From Bacteroidales bacterium (GTDB lineage: Bacteria > Bacteroidota > Bacteroidia > Bacteroidales > UBA7960), in contig SKRM01000026.1 in NCBI GenBank assembly GCA_007118495.1, positions 1 through 64,000 on the forward strand: a stretch of DNA of 64,000 bases, read 5' to 3'. Below the pieces are notes generated by a model, which was given only the letters and a program-made list of their open reading frames with translations, was not told where the DNA came from and made no database searches. Positions 1-10,475 of this stretch are shown here, in pieces. How positions within the stretch are numbered: position 1 is the stretch's first letter; every line of letters begins with the position of its first letter. Both the position numbers and the translations under genes were made by a program.

Positions 1-701
1 ACATGTGTCGGATCAGCATGTGGCTCCAGCTGCAAGTAGTAATAGTAACCGAAACTTCCGTAGTGATTGAATATGAAGTCGGGTGCGAAACGGCGTATGG
101 TTTCTCCATTGAGTACGATGGAGGCATTGAAATGATTCTGGCGGGGGATGTCTTCCATGATGCCGGTAATCTGCACAGGATGTTCTCCCTGTAAATACAA
201 AATATTGCCCATGGGATCCTGATCCCCGAATAGTCTCCTGGCGGTTGACTGGTCAATGACCATGCTGTGGTCATCCTGCAGAACCTGTTCTGGCTGTCCC
301 TCAATCAGGGGTAGGGTGAAAAATGAAAAAAAGTTTGAGTCAACCAGCATGATCCCTTTGTCCACATGGACGTCTTCCCTGTCAGTGAGCCATAAAAACA
401 TATAATCACCGGGCCTGATACGTGTTGTTGCCTTGATATCGGGGATGTCAGGGTATATCAGGTCGTCGAGCAAATAGGGCCCCAGCGGAACCCTTTCGTT
501 CTGAATGCCGAACTGGGTGTTGAACCGGTAAATATGTTCTGCCTGCTCATGGAAACGGTCGTAACCGTATTCATCAAAGGCAAATAGCAAGATATAGAGG
601 GCGCAGCAAAATCCGGCGGCAAGTCCCAATAGGTTAATCAGTGCGCTGAATCGGTTGCGCATGAAGCTGCGGATAGATGTGAGCAGGTAGTTTGTAATCA
701 T
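1..701 (-). CDS. ABC transporter permease, FtsX/MacB-like N-terminal part (truncated by window edge)
   Basis: Manual reverse translation from ATG at 701: MITNYLLTSIRSFMRNRFSALINLLGLAAGFCCALYILLFAFDEYGYDRFHEQAEHIYRFNTQFG..., typical MacB_PCD start; open to the window edge. Confidence 0.8.
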   Translation of the reverse strand, partial: MITNYLLTSIRSFMRNRFSALINLLGLAAGFCCALYILLFAFDEYGYDRFHEQAEHIYRFNTQFGIQNERVPLGPYLLDDLIYPDIPDIKATTRIRPGDYMFLWLTDREDVHVDKGIMLVDSNFFSFFTLPLIEGQPEQVLQDDHSMVIDQSTARRLFGDQDPMGNILYLQGEHPVQITGIMEDIPRQNHFNASIVLNGETIRRFAPDFIFNHYGSFGYYYYLQLEPHADPTH

Positions 702-965
702 GGCAGGTTGTTTACGTGTAAATATATGCACATGCAATTAATATACCATCGGATGTAAATCGCATTTAATCAATTTGGTATGATGAAATAAGCGCCAATA
801 CAAGGTTTTCTGTATATCACAAGCTGTCCGCATGCGAACACTGCCGTTGCGGGCAATCCTTGCTTGACGGTATGCGGATAATTTGCCAGTGGTTTTTGAG
901 CGCATGCACAATTTTAAACTATTTTTGACCTGATGAATGCAAACCCAAAAGACATATAATCTGCT

Positions 966-1532
966 ATGGAAACCATCGAATATAACATAGGTACAAAAGT
1001 TGAGCATCCCCAGTTTGGTGTGGGCATTGTGACCCGGAAAACATTGACAACCACACGTGTATTCTTTTTACATAAGGGTGATAAAGAAATAGCAAACAGC
1101 TTCACGGGGCTGAAGCTTCTGGAAGAATCTCAGGCTGTTGACAGCGGTGAAGGTGGCAGCGGGAGCGGATCTATCAGCCTGGCTGACCTTGAAAAGGTTT
1201 TTTCAGGTGTATTGAGACGCTATGCAGATTTTCCCGAAATGATTGACATGGGTGATCGCTGGAAAAAGGGTGTCATGATCCTCAAGCCTGGTTCACCCGA
1301 GTTGCAGGCAAAAGAAATACCCATTGATGCGTTTTTTAAAAAAATCGTATTGATCCGTGACCGTTTGCGTGTGCTTGAACAGCGAATCAACAGCAATGAA
1401 AAACTGGAAGATGACGAAAAGGTTAACTTGCAACAGTATATTACCCGTGTTTACGGATCATTAACCACTTTCAATGTGCTGTTTAAACACAAGGAGCAAC
1501 AGTTTGTGGGTGAACGTGGTTCAGAGCGCTAG
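966..1532 (+). CDS. Conserved hypothetical protein with N-terminal UvrD/PcrA-Tudor-like (HPQFGVGIV) domain
   Basis: 188 aa ORF; GTKVEHPQFGVGIVTRK...VFFLHKGDKEIA resembles the GxxVxHxxFGxGxV Tudor-like fold. Confidence 0.6.
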   Translation: METIEYNIGTKVEHPQFGVGIVTRKTLTTTRVFFLHKGDKEIANSFTGLKLLEESQAVDSGEGGSGSGSISLADLEKVFSGVLRRYADFPEMIDMGDRWKKGVMILKPGSPELQAKEIPIDAFFKKIVLIRDRLRVLEQRINSNEKLEDDEKVNLQQYITRVYGSLTTFNVLFKHKEQQFVGERGSER

Positions 1533-2953
1533 GCATCCGGATCTTGTCCGTGTTTAATCACAGCTTTCTTTTTCCAGCGTCCGGTCAAAAAGTAGGCATA
1601 GGCTGCAATAAAGCCGAACACCCAGGCGATGGGAATGCCCCACCATATCCCGTCTGTTCCCCATATCCCTGATAAGTAGTGGGAGAGAGGTATTCGCAGC
1701 AGCCACAGTGAAATCAGTGTGATAAACATCGGAATAATGGTGTCTCCTGCACCCCGCATCACCGACTGGGTAACGAACATGGCTGAGAATACCACGTAAA
1801 ATGAGCTGATAATCACCAGGTAATCATAACCCAGATCAATTACTTCAGGGTTGTTGGTAAAAATGCCCATGAGTTCACGTCCGAATAGCCAGGCAACAGC
1901 TGTGGCTGTGAGCGAGACGGCGGTTGTCATTTTCAGTGTGGCAATGAGCCCCTTGCGTATGCGTTCAGGTCTATTGGCTCCCAGGTTCTGACCAACGAAA
2001 GTACTCAGTGCCAGCCCGAAGTTCATGGCCGGCATGGCTGCAAAAGAGTCAATGCGCCAGGCGATGGTGTAAGCCGCAATGGTGTTGGTTCCAAACCGGT
2101 TTACGATACTCATCAGGGCCATCATCCCCAGTGAGACAAATGTATGTTGCAAGCCGGTGGGGATACCAATTCGCAGGCTTTTTCCAAAAATATCCCGGTC
2201 AAAAACCAGCCCTCTGAATGCAAAGCGGATGAGGGTGTGTGTGCGATTCAGGTAGATGATTGAAAGCGCAAAGGCAATACCCTGGGCCAGCACGGTGGCA
2301 AAGGCTACACCGGCAATTCCCCAATGAAAAACCAGGACAAATAGCAGGTCGAACCCAATGTTCAATATGGTTGAAATAATCAGAAAATACAATGGTGTCT
2401 TCGAATCACCCAAACCCCTTAATACAGCACTGGTCACATTGTAGCCAAACATAAGGACCAGGCCACTGGCATATACGCTAAAGTATAGTGTAGCATCAGC
2501 GGTCAATTCGGCCGGTAGCCCAATGAGCCTCCAGATGTCTTCAATAAATACCAGTCCGAGAATTGTCAGGGCAATGGAAGCGAAAAAAAGGAAGATAAAT
2601 GCGGTATCAATGGCCCGTTTTACCTGTACAAAATCTTTGGCTCCGTAGTATTGTGAGATGATGATGGTAGTTCCGGTGGTAATGCCAATAACCAGGCTGA
2701 CCAATACGAAAATGACGGGAAATGAAGCGCCTGCAGCGGCCAGTGCCTGGGTGCCAATATATTGACCGATGATGATCGTATCAACAATATTGTACATCTG
2801 CTGAAAAACATTGCCCAGCAACATGGGCAATGCGAATATGAAAATTTGTTTCCCAACAGGTCCCTGGCTCAGATCGCGCATCGTGTGTTTTTGCAAAGGT
2901 AGGTGTTTAGCGCCTAATTGGTTTAATGAAAATAACGTACATTTGTTCAGCAA
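1529..2953 (-). CDS. MATE family efflux transporter
   Basis: 474 aa, 12-TM-like; GPVGKQIFIFALPMLLGNVFQQMYNIVDTIIIGQYIG; true start probably internal MRDLSQGPVG. Confidence 0.93.
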   Translation of the reverse strand: MLNKCTLFSLNQLGAKHLPLQKHTMRDLSQGPVGKQIFIFALPMLLGNVFQQMYNIVDTIIIGQYIGTQALAAAGASFPVIFVLVSLVIGITTGTTIIISQYYGAKDFVQVKRAIDTAFIFLFFASIALTILGLVFIEDIWRLIGLPAELTADATLYFSVYASGLVLMFGYNVTSAVLRGLGDSKTPLYFLIISTILNIGFDLLFVLVFHWGIAGVAFATVLAQGIAFALSIIYLNRTHTLIRFAFRGLVFDRDIFGKSLRIGIPTGLQHTFVSLGMMALMSIVNRFGTNTIAAYTIAWRIDSFAAMPAMNFGLALSTFVGQNLGANRPERIRKGLIATLKMTTAVSLTATAVAWLFGRELMGIFTNNPEVIDLGYDYLVIISSFYVVFSAMFVTQSVMRGAGDTIIPMFITLISLWLLRIPLSHYLSGIWGTDGIWWGIPIAWVFGFIAAYAYFLTGRWKKKAVIKHGQDPDA

Positions 2954-2987
2954 GGTTCAGCCGCTATGCTTATTAATGTGATGTGCC

Positions 2988-3941
2988 ATGGATATTTCAG
3001 TTGTCATTCCGCTTTTCAACGAAGAAGAATCTCTCCCTGAACTTGTGAGATGGATAGAGCGAGTCATGGATTCTGAAAAGCTTACCTATGAGGTTCTGCT
3101 TATTGATGACGGAAGCCGTGACGGGTCATGGGGGGTGATTGAGGAACTTTCAGAGAAAAACAGCAGGGTGCATGGCCTCAGGTTCAGGCGCAATTACGGA
3201 AAATCTGCTGCCCTGAATATGGGTTTTCGTCATTGCAACGGCAATGTGGTCATTACCATGGATGCTGATTTACAGGATAGTCCGGATGAAATTCCGGCCC
3301 TCTACCGCATGATTAAAGAAGAGAGGTTTGATATGGTCAGTGGCTGGAAAAAGAAGCGACACGATCCCTTATCCAAGACCATACCCACCAAGATTTTCAA
3401 TGGAGCAACCAGGTTTGTGTCAGGCATCAGGCTGCATGATTTTAATTGCGGCCTCAAGGCCTACGACCATAAAGTGGTTAAATCAATAGAGGTATATGGT
3501 GAGATGCACCGGTATATACCCGTATTGGCAAAATGGGCCGGCTTTGACCGTATTGGCGAGAAAGTGGTTGTGCACAGGGAGCGGAAATACGGTACCACAA
3601 AATTCGGACTGGAGCGCTTTTTTAATGGTTTCCTTGATTTGATTTCCATAAGTTTTGTGACCCGTTTCGGGCAAAAACCCATGCACCTTTTTGGTTTGCT
3701 TGGGACCATCCTTTTTATGGCCGGTTTTATCATTGCCGCTTATCTGGCCTATGCTAAATTCTTCTGGATGGGCTACCGCATGACTGAAAGGCCATTGTTT
3801 TACTTTGGATTGCTGGCAATGATTCTTGGTACCCAATTGTTTCTGGCAGGTTTTATTGGTGAAATGATCTCCCGTAATGCCCCCGACCGCAACGACTACC
3901 TTGTGGAATCACGCACCAAACTGTTCGGAAAAGGACAGTAG
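2988..3941 (+). CDS. Glycosyltransferase family 2 (DPM1/ArnC-like, two C-terminal TM helices)
   Basis: MDISVVIPLFNEEESLPELVRW...DADLQDSPDEIP; C-terminal TM segments. Confidence 0.93.
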   Translation: MDISVVIPLFNEEESLPELVRWIERVMDSEKLTYEVLLIDDGSRDGSWGVIEELSEKNSRVHGLRFRRNYGKSAALNMGFRHCNGNVVITMDADLQDSPDEIPALYRMIKEERFDMVSGWKKKRHDPLSKTIPTKIFNGATRFVSGIRLHDFNCGLKAYDHKVVKSIEVYGEMHRYIPVLAKWAGFDRIGEKVVVHRERKYGTTKFGLERFFNGFLDLISISFVTRFGQKPMHLFGLLGTILFMAGFIIAAYLAYAKFFWMGYRMTERPLFYFGLLAMILGTQLFLAGFIGEMISRNAPDRNDYLVESRTKLFGKGQ

Positions 3942-4089
3942 GTGTTCGCCAGCGTACACCAATCCACGTAAATACACTTAAATTTGTTGTTTAACGTTAT
4001 TATTACTTGTTTTGTATGTAAATTGGCTTAATTGTTGTAGCATGTTTTTGCCAAACAGATAAATGTACAGATAGAAGCTGAATGAGTTT

Positions 4090-6783
4090 ATGTTGTTATT
4101 GAAGACTTTTTTATTATGTTTTGGGTTCACCATAGCTTGTGTTTCCCCTGCCCACTCACAGAGCCGGCAATTAGTTGATACACTCGATACCCATGAGCTT
4201 ATCAATCACCTGGAGAAAAAACATCAGGTGGTTATTTTTTATGATGATAAGTGGTTTGCCGGTGATGCCATGCGACGTGAATTGATTGATTTGCCATTAC
4301 AACAGGCCATCAGTGAAATGATCAGGGGCAAAAACCTGGCCGTATTGTTTTTTCCGGGCAATGTGGTCATCTATTCTCCTGAAACAGCCCGTGAGAGAAC
4401 CGCGATAGCCCGGTCAGAGCAACTTGTCATTGGAAATACCCTTGAAATGGGCCGCCACCCCAGGGTTGACATAACAGGCAGGGTGCTTGATGGAACTACG
4501 CAAGAAGGGGTTTTTGGGGCTGCCATTTACAGCCACAGAACCCAAACGGGTGTCACCACCGACGAAAACGGTTATTTTTCATGGCGTATACCCACAGGAG
4601 AGCATCGCTTGCGCATCACATCCATGGGCTATGAAGAGGCGAATTATGATGTATTGGTTGCCTCAGCGGGGTCTGCTGAATTTCAGGTGTTCGAACGGAC
4701 GCTTGAACTGGATATCCACACCATCACTGCAAGGCGTGCCGAGGCCAATATTGCCAGTACCCGTATGAGTGTGATGGAACTTGATGCACAAATGCTCAGC
4801 GAATTGCCGGGTACCATGGGAGAACAGGATATTATCAGGAGTTTCACCATGCTGCCGGGTATTCAGTCAATGGGAGAGTTTGGTACAGGTTTCAATGTAC
4901 GTGGAGGAGGGGCTGACCAAAACCTGTTGTTGGTTGAGGATGTCCCCTTGTTTAACTCATCACATTTATTTGGTCTTGTTTCAGTTGTTAATCCTGATAT
5001 GGTGACCAATGTCACTCTTATGAAGGCAGGAATGCCGGCCAGATATGGTGAGAGGGCATCGTCGGTTATTGATATCCGCAAATCAGGCTCTCATCCGGAG
5101 CGTACATCGCTCAAAGGCGGACTTGGTTTACTATACAGCCGGGCCCACCTTGAAGCTCCATTGCTTAATCAAAGGGCCACTTTATCGCTGGGAATGAGGT
5201 CATCATACTCAAATTTACTTCTGGAGCAAATGCCCGACATTGACCTGATGAACAGCAAGGCATCTTTTTATGACCTGAGTGCAGTGCTTTCGTTTCCCAT
5301 TGGACAGAAAAACACCTTCAGTTTATTTGCCTATCAAAGTCAGAATGATTTTAACCAGGCGGGTGAAACCGACCATTTTTACACCAACAGGATGGCTTCT
5401 TTCCGGTGGAACGCTGCATTTACTCCTTCACTTTTGTCCCGCTTTACCCTGGGGACAAGCCAGTATTTCAACCGCATGCGCGAACTGGAAGAGTTCAGAC
5501 CCCGGCAGGCATTTGAATTGCAAAATGCAATTGATTACCACACCGCCAAGTGGGATCTGAGTTATGAAGCCGGAAATGGTTTTGGGCTTGATTTCGGACT
5601 GCAAGGGGTTCTGTATGAAATTGACCCGGGTCAGATCGTGCCCATGGGTGATGAATCATATATTCAGGCCCTTGATCTGGAGGTTGAAACTGGCCTTGAA
5701 CTGGCTGCTTACCTTAGTTCAATGGTTGAACTTTCTCCTACATTAGGCCTTGAAGCTGGCGTCAGGCTGGTACATTTCCGAAACCTGGGGCCATCCGGGG
5801 TTTTTATCTACGATCCTGACCAGCCCAGGTTTACCGAACACATCACAGATACTGTATTTTATGGCAAGGGAGAAACCATATGGCAGGATACAGGCATTGA
5901 ACCCCGGATCAGCCTGCGTTACCTGATCAGCAGTAACAGCTCAGTAAAGCTGAGCTATAACCGCAACCATCAGTTTATTAATTTGCTCACCAATACCTCG
6001 GTGATGACCCCAACCGATGTCTGGAAACTGAGTGATCTGCATACCCCGTCGCTGGTAAGCAATCAGTTGGCAATGGGTTATTACCACAACTTTTTGGACC
6101 ACACATTGGAGACATCCTTTGAGGTCTATTACCGTTCCATGCACAATATACCCGAGTTCCGCCAGGGTGCCAGCCTGTTGCTGAATGAAGCACCTGAAAC
6201 CGACCTGGTCAGGGCCAGGGGATACAATATAGGAGGGGAGCTGTATATCCATAAGAAAACCGGGCGGTTCACCGGTTGGATAAGTTACACCTTATCCACT
6301 TCGCGTAGAAAAACCCTTGAAACCCATTCCAGCCACCAGGTTAATCGCAATACATGGTTTCCATCTGGCTTTGACAGGCCACACAGCTTAACCCTCAATG
6401 CCAATTATCATATTTCCAGGCGCTGGAGGTTTAATGCAACCTTTACCTTCAATACCGGAAGGCCTGTCACCTATCCTGAATTGATATTTGATTATCAGGG
6501 CCACCAGGCCATATATTATTCTGACCGGAATAAATACAGGCTGCCTGATTATCACAGACTTGACCTGGCTGTTACCTTTGGTGAAAACCTGCGGCTCGAT
6601 GCCATTGGCAAGGGCAGCTGGACGGTTAGCCTGATAAATGTGTATGGCCGGAAAAACCCCTATTCTGTTTTCTATAAAAAGGATATACCACACGCAGATA
6701 ATAATTACAGAAATTATAGCTTGTACAAGCTGTTTATCATCGGAAGACCTCTTCCGACAATTACCTATAATTTCTCTTTTTAA
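4090..6783 (+). CDS. TonB-dependent receptor with STN-like and carboxypeptidase-regulatory-like N-terminal domains
   Basis: Signal peptide, STN-like region, DITGRVLDGTTQEGVFGAAIYS, plug MLPGIQSMGEFGTGFNVRGGGADQNLLLVEDVPLFN, beta-barrel C-terminus ending in F. Confidence 0.9.
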   Translation: MLLLKTFLLCFGFTIACVSPAHSQSRQLVDTLDTHELINHLEKKHQVVIFYDDKWFAGDAMRRELIDLPLQQAISEMIRGKNLAVLFFPGNVVIYSPETARERTAIARSEQLVIGNTLEMGRHPRVDITGRVLDGTTQEGVFGAAIYSHRTQTGVTTDENGYFSWRIPTGEHRLRITSMGYEEANYDVLVASAGSAEFQVFERTLELDIHTITARRAEANIASTRMSVMELDAQMLSELPGTMGEQDIIRSFTMLPGIQSMGEFGTGFNVRGGGADQNLLLVEDVPLFNSSHLFGLVSVVNPDMVTNVTLMKAGMPARYGERASSVIDIRKSGSHPERTSLKGGLGLLYSRAHLEAPLLNQRATLSLGMRSSYSNLLLEQMPDIDLMNSKASFYDLSAVLSFPIGQKNTFSLFAYQSQNDFNQAGETDHFYTNRMASFRWNAAFTPSLLSRFTLGTSQYFNRMRELEEFRPRQAFELQNAIDYHTAKWDLSYEAGNGFGLDFGLQGVLYEIDPGQIVPMGDESYIQALDLEVETGLELAAYLSSMVELSPTLGLEAGVRLVHFRNLGPSGVFIYDPDQPRFTEHITDTVFYGKGETIWQDTGIEPRISLRYLISSNSSVKLSYNRNHQFINLLTNTSVMTPTDVWKLSDLHTPSLVSNQLAMGYYHNFLDHTLETSFEVYYRSMHNIPEFRQGASLLLNEAPETDLVRARGYNIGGELYIHKKTGRFTGWISYTLSTSRRKTLETHSSHQVNRNTWFPSGFDRPHSLTLNANYHISRRWRFNATFTFNTGRPVTYPELIFDYQGHQAIYYSDRNKYRLPDYHRLDLAVTFGENLRLDAIGKGSWTVSLINVYGRKNPYSVFYKKDIPHADNNYRNYSLYKLFIIGRPLPTITYNFSF

Positions 6784-6789
6784 AACAAT

Positions 6790-7875
6790 ATGAGACAAAA
6801 AATATTCATATGCGTTTTTTCTGTGATACTGCTTATTGCATGCACAGAGCCATTTGATCCGGTGATCAGTTCACCAGACGATGTCATGGTGGTAGAGGGC
6901 TTGGTTACCAATGTCAAAGGGTCAAATTTTGTGCGGCTTTTTATGACATCTTCTTTCAATGAAGGCGTACAGGACAGGCCGGTCCGTCATGCCAGGGTGG
7001 TGGTAACTGATCAGGATTTAAAACAGGTGGTATTTAATGAAAATGCCCCCGGGTTATATGTTGCTCCTGATGGGTTTGCAGGGCAGGTAGGACATACCTA
7101 TGAGCTTGAAATTGAAACGTCAGATGGCGAAGTTTACCGCTCAGGTCGCCAGACCATTGTACAAGGCATAAAACTTGAGGAGCTTGCGGTTGAATTTACG
7201 CATGAAGAAATGCCTGTTGAAAATGTATTTGGTGTGGTTGAGTATAAGCAAGTGCCTGGCCTGAAGTTTTTTGTGGATATTGAGAACTATGATTTGTCCT
7301 CACCCAGAATGCGTTTTGAAAACCAGACGCTGGTGCAGTATGTCTTGGAAGAGTCAGATCCACAGCGTGCCAATGACCCTGACCTGAGCTATTGCCGAAG
7401 AAAATTGGCCATAGACACCAAAGTAAATGTGGCTGTTCCGTTCAATGAATATGCCAGTGGCCGGAACCTGCAACATGAACTGGTTTTTATGCCCATCCCT
7501 TTGACTTTTTATGGAGGGTCTGATGACTGGAATTTCAGGCGCATAGACAGGCGCGCTGTAATTGTCAGGCAGTTTACCCTGAATGAAGAAAGTTATGCAT
7601 TCTATAAATCCCTTTATGAGCAGATGTCGGCCGAGGGCCGCATATTTGACCCCATTGCAGCACAGCTGAGGGGCAATGTGGCTTGTGTGACTGACCCCGA
7701 TCGCTTGGTGATGGGGCACTTTGAAGCCTCTTACTTCTTTAGTGCAAGTTTTAAGCTGAGTCCTGAGCCCATCACTGTCAACCGATTCTGGGCCAGAACA
7801 AACCCTGACCTGGAACACATACCTGAAGAAGAAGATTGCTATGTCAACTTCAGACCTCCGGGCTGGATTTTTTGA
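6790..7875 (+). CDS. DUF4249 family lipoprotein
   Basis: Lipobox LLIACTEPFDPVI; VVEGLVTN; position directly after TonB receptor is typical of DUF4249. Confidence 0.8.
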   Translation: MRQKIFICVFSVILLIACTEPFDPVISSPDDVMVVEGLVTNVKGSNFVRLFMTSSFNEGVQDRPVRHARVVVTDQDLKQVVFNENAPGLYVAPDGFAGQVGHTYELEIETSDGEVYRSGRQTIVQGIKLEELAVEFTHEEMPVENVFGVVEYKQVPGLKFFVDIENYDLSSPRMRFENQTLVQYVLEESDPQRANDPDLSYCRRKLAIDTKVNVAVPFNEYASGRNLQHELVFMPIPLTFYGGSDDWNFRRIDRRAVIVRQFTLNEESYAFYKSLYEQMSAEGRIFDPIAAQLRGNVACVTDPDRLVMGHFEASYFFSASFKLSPEPITVNRFWARTNPDLEHIPEEEDCYVNFRPPGWIF

Positions 7876-7927
7876 TTGATTTTTAAATGAATATTGATTT
7901 ACACCGATTGTTATTAAAGTATTTCAC

Positions 7928-9691
7928 ATGTCACGAATGTTTCAGACCATAAGCTTTCTGGCTCTCATTTATTTAATACATGTAATGGCTTTGGGCGCTT
8001 TAGCATCACCAGCTTCTGAACGTGAAAACATTCTGTTGCACACTGACCGTGATGTGTATGTTGCCGGTGAAGATGTGTTTTTCAGGATTTTTCAGACAAA
8101 TGAAAACAAGCGCGAAGGCCTTTCAGCACGGATAGCCTATATTCTGTTGCAAACTCCTGAAGGAGAAATGGTTGAGGGTTATCTTGTTTCTTTAGATGAA
8201 ACAGGTGGCTATGGGAGCATATACTTACCTGATACTTTAAGCAGTGGTTTTTACGCATTGAGGGCTTATACCCGTAATATGCTCAACAGGGGGGCGGAGC
8301 ATATGGCGCAAAAACATTTATTTATTTCAAATCGTTTTGACGATCAGCTTGATGTACTTATGGAGCTTGAAGAGCAACCATCAGAGGCCATCAAGGCACC
8401 ATATGTTGATAGCCTGTTATCGGCCTCAGACAATAGAATATCTCCGGAGGTGGAGCTTTCGATCAACATGGATAGCAGAATGTATGGCCGCCGTGAACAG
8501 GCTAATTTCGAACTTGAACTCACTATGCCTGAAAGCCAGGTGGCTGATGTTACCCTGGCAGTAGTGCCTGCTTTATCATTATGGCCCTTTTTGAACCCCG
8601 ATGAACAGCCGGGAGTTATTGCTGAAATATCCACAAATGGCCTGAACGCCCTCCAAATTGCAGAAGAAACGGTGTATCCTCTGCTAACCGGAAGAGTGAC
8701 CGACAAGCGTGATCATGCGCCCGTTGAAGGCGTCAGGGTTTTATTGAATACCCTTGATTCACTGACCACCCTGACCTACACAAAAAGTGGTGAGAACGGT
8801 TATTTTTCATTTGCCATCGACCCATTTTTACAGGATAAAACCATTTACCTTACCTGGGAAAACCCTGGTGATGACCGAAGCCTTGACCTCAGCATTACCG
8901 ATGTGTTTGAAGCCGCCGGAACTTTTGAAGCATACCGTGGTGGCATTCATCCTTCAATTCCACTATATGTCAGGGAAAGTCAGGATGTACTCAAGGTGCA
9001 AAAAGCCTATGGATCTGTTTATACACAAACTGAAGTGCAGGATACTGTATTACAGATTAACCCCCATCTGCTTTATTCACAGCCTATTCGCATCATTGAC
9101 CCCTCAAGATATGTTCCCCTGGATGATTTCCAGGAGATTGCCCGTGAAATTATTCCCTGGCTCCGGATCAGAAGGGCTCGGGGAGAATGGACCATGCAGA
9201 TGCATAACGAAAGAACGGCCTACACTTTTTTCAGCACTCCTCCGGCCATATTCATCAATGGTCTGCCTGTTGGCAATAAAGACACCCTCATGGGGTTTAC
9301 TTCTGAAATGATTCAGCATATTGAATTGCAAAATATTCCATGGCGGTACGGAGATATGTCTTTTACAGGCATACTGTCAATATTTACCCGGCATAACCTT
9401 GATCCTGATCCGTTTCTGCCCCGGCCTTATGTTATGGTTGATCCCATCAGGCTTCATCCTCCGGGCCGGCATTTTGTCCCGGTGGCAGATGATGAAAACA
9501 GGCAGGCCAATACACCTGATTTCAGGCAGCTGCTTTTCTGGGAGCCTTCTGTCATCATTGATGGAGGACAAAAGTCTTCTTTTTCATTCCATACCGGCGA
9601 TCTGGGTGGTACCTATGTAATTGTGGTAAAGGGAATGCTAAAAACAGGCGAAGTGTTTTACCAAAGCAAAGTATTCGATGTGGTATTATAA
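7928..9691 (+). CDS. Secreted MG2-like/carboxypeptidase-regulatory-like domain protein
   Basis: Signal peptide; ENILLHTDRDVYVAGEDVFFRIF (macroglobulin MG2-like); GRVTDKRDHAPVEGVRVLL domain. Confidence 0.7.
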   Translation: MSRMFQTISFLALIYLIHVMALGALASPASERENILLHTDRDVYVAGEDVFFRIFQTNENKREGLSARIAYILLQTPEGEMVEGYLVSLDETGGYGSIYLPDTLSSGFYALRAYTRNMLNRGAEHMAQKHLFISNRFDDQLDVLMELEEQPSEAIKAPYVDSLLSASDNRISPEVELSINMDSRMYGRREQANFELELTMPESQVADVTLAVVPALSLWPFLNPDEQPGVIAEISTNGLNALQIAEETVYPLLTGRVTDKRDHAPVEGVRVLLNTLDSLTTLTYTKSGENGYFSFAIDPFLQDKTIYLTWENPGDDRSLDLSITDVFEAAGTFEAYRGGIHPSIPLYVRESQDVLKVQKAYGSVYTQTEVQDTVLQINPHLLYSQPIRIIDPSRYVPLDDFQEIAREIIPWLRIRRARGEWTMQMHNERTAYTFFSTPPAIFINGLPVGNKDTLMGFTSEMIQHIELQNIPWRYGDMSFTGILSIFTRHNLDPDPFLPRPYVMVDPIRLHPPGRHFVPVADDENRQANTPDFRQLLFWEPSVIIDGGQKSSFSFHTGDLGGTYVIVVKGMLKTGEVFYQSKVFDVVL

Positions 9692-10454
9692 ATTCAGATC
9701 ATTACGTACAAATGTGGGCATAGGCAAGTCAGTAATTTTTGCCTTGCCATTATTCTTGCTTTTTATAAAACCTGTTATGAGTCAGGCAGTTTCAAACTCT
9801 GAATACCATCACCACAGGGCATTGGCCGGTGAGATCATTTCGCCTGTGATTCGCTATGCCGGGTCACCTTATTTATTCGAACAATGGAGCAGTGGAGAAG
9901 TGATATTGCGGTCTGGAGCAGTGATTCAGGTTGAACGTATCCGCTATGATGGACTTTCTGATGTATTGCTGTGGCTTACCCCCGATGATAATTCTCATGT
10001 GGCGGTTGATAAGGGTTTGATACAAGGTTTTCATATGCGTCATCCCCAGCGGGATGACGTCCTTTTTTTCTATATGAATGATTTGCTTGAAGAACCGCCA
10101 CTGGATTGTGAACAATGTTTTGTCCAGTTGCTTGAAACCGGTTCGTTCTCTTTATACGCCAGACGAAGCATCAGGGCCACAAGCCGCACAGAAAATGTAG
10201 TGTTTGGAGGCGAATCACACCAGATGCGGCTGCTGGCCAATGATTTTACTTTCTATTTGTCAACTCCTGACGGAAATACTTTCAGGATCAGACCCGACAG
10301 GCGGTCTTTTACGAGGGTATTTTCTGATTATCCAAGAGAAACCAGACAGGCTGTGAGGCGAATCGGCAGGCAGGTGGGTGGTGAAAGCGACCTGGTTCAC
10401 GCTGTGCGTGATCTTAATGCGCTGTATGCTTCTGATCCGGCCCTGTTTGACTAA
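9678..10454 (+). CDS. Hypothetical exported protein
   Basis: 258 aa with hydrophobic N-terminal segment; overlaps upstream CDS by 14 nt. Confidence 0.6.
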   Translation: MWYYKFRSLRTNVGIGKSVIFALPLFLLFIKPVMSQAVSNSEYHHHRALAGEIISPVIRYAGSPYLFEQWSSGEVILRSGAVIQVERIRYDGLSDVLLWLTPDDNSHVAVDKGLIQGFHMRHPQRDDVLFFYMNDLLEEPPLDCEQCFVQLLETGSFSLYARRSIRATSRTENVVFGGESHQMRLLANDFTFYLSTPDGNTFRIRPDRRSFTRVFSDYPRETRQAVRRIGRQVGGESDLVHAVRDLNALYASDPALFD

Positions 10455-10475
10455 GGGCCGCGATTTGCTTAAAAA

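Noticed and set aside
8787-9311. Plus-strand 174-aa ORF
   Set aside because: Alternate frame inside the MG2-like gene; the sense frame has coherent signal peptide and domains.
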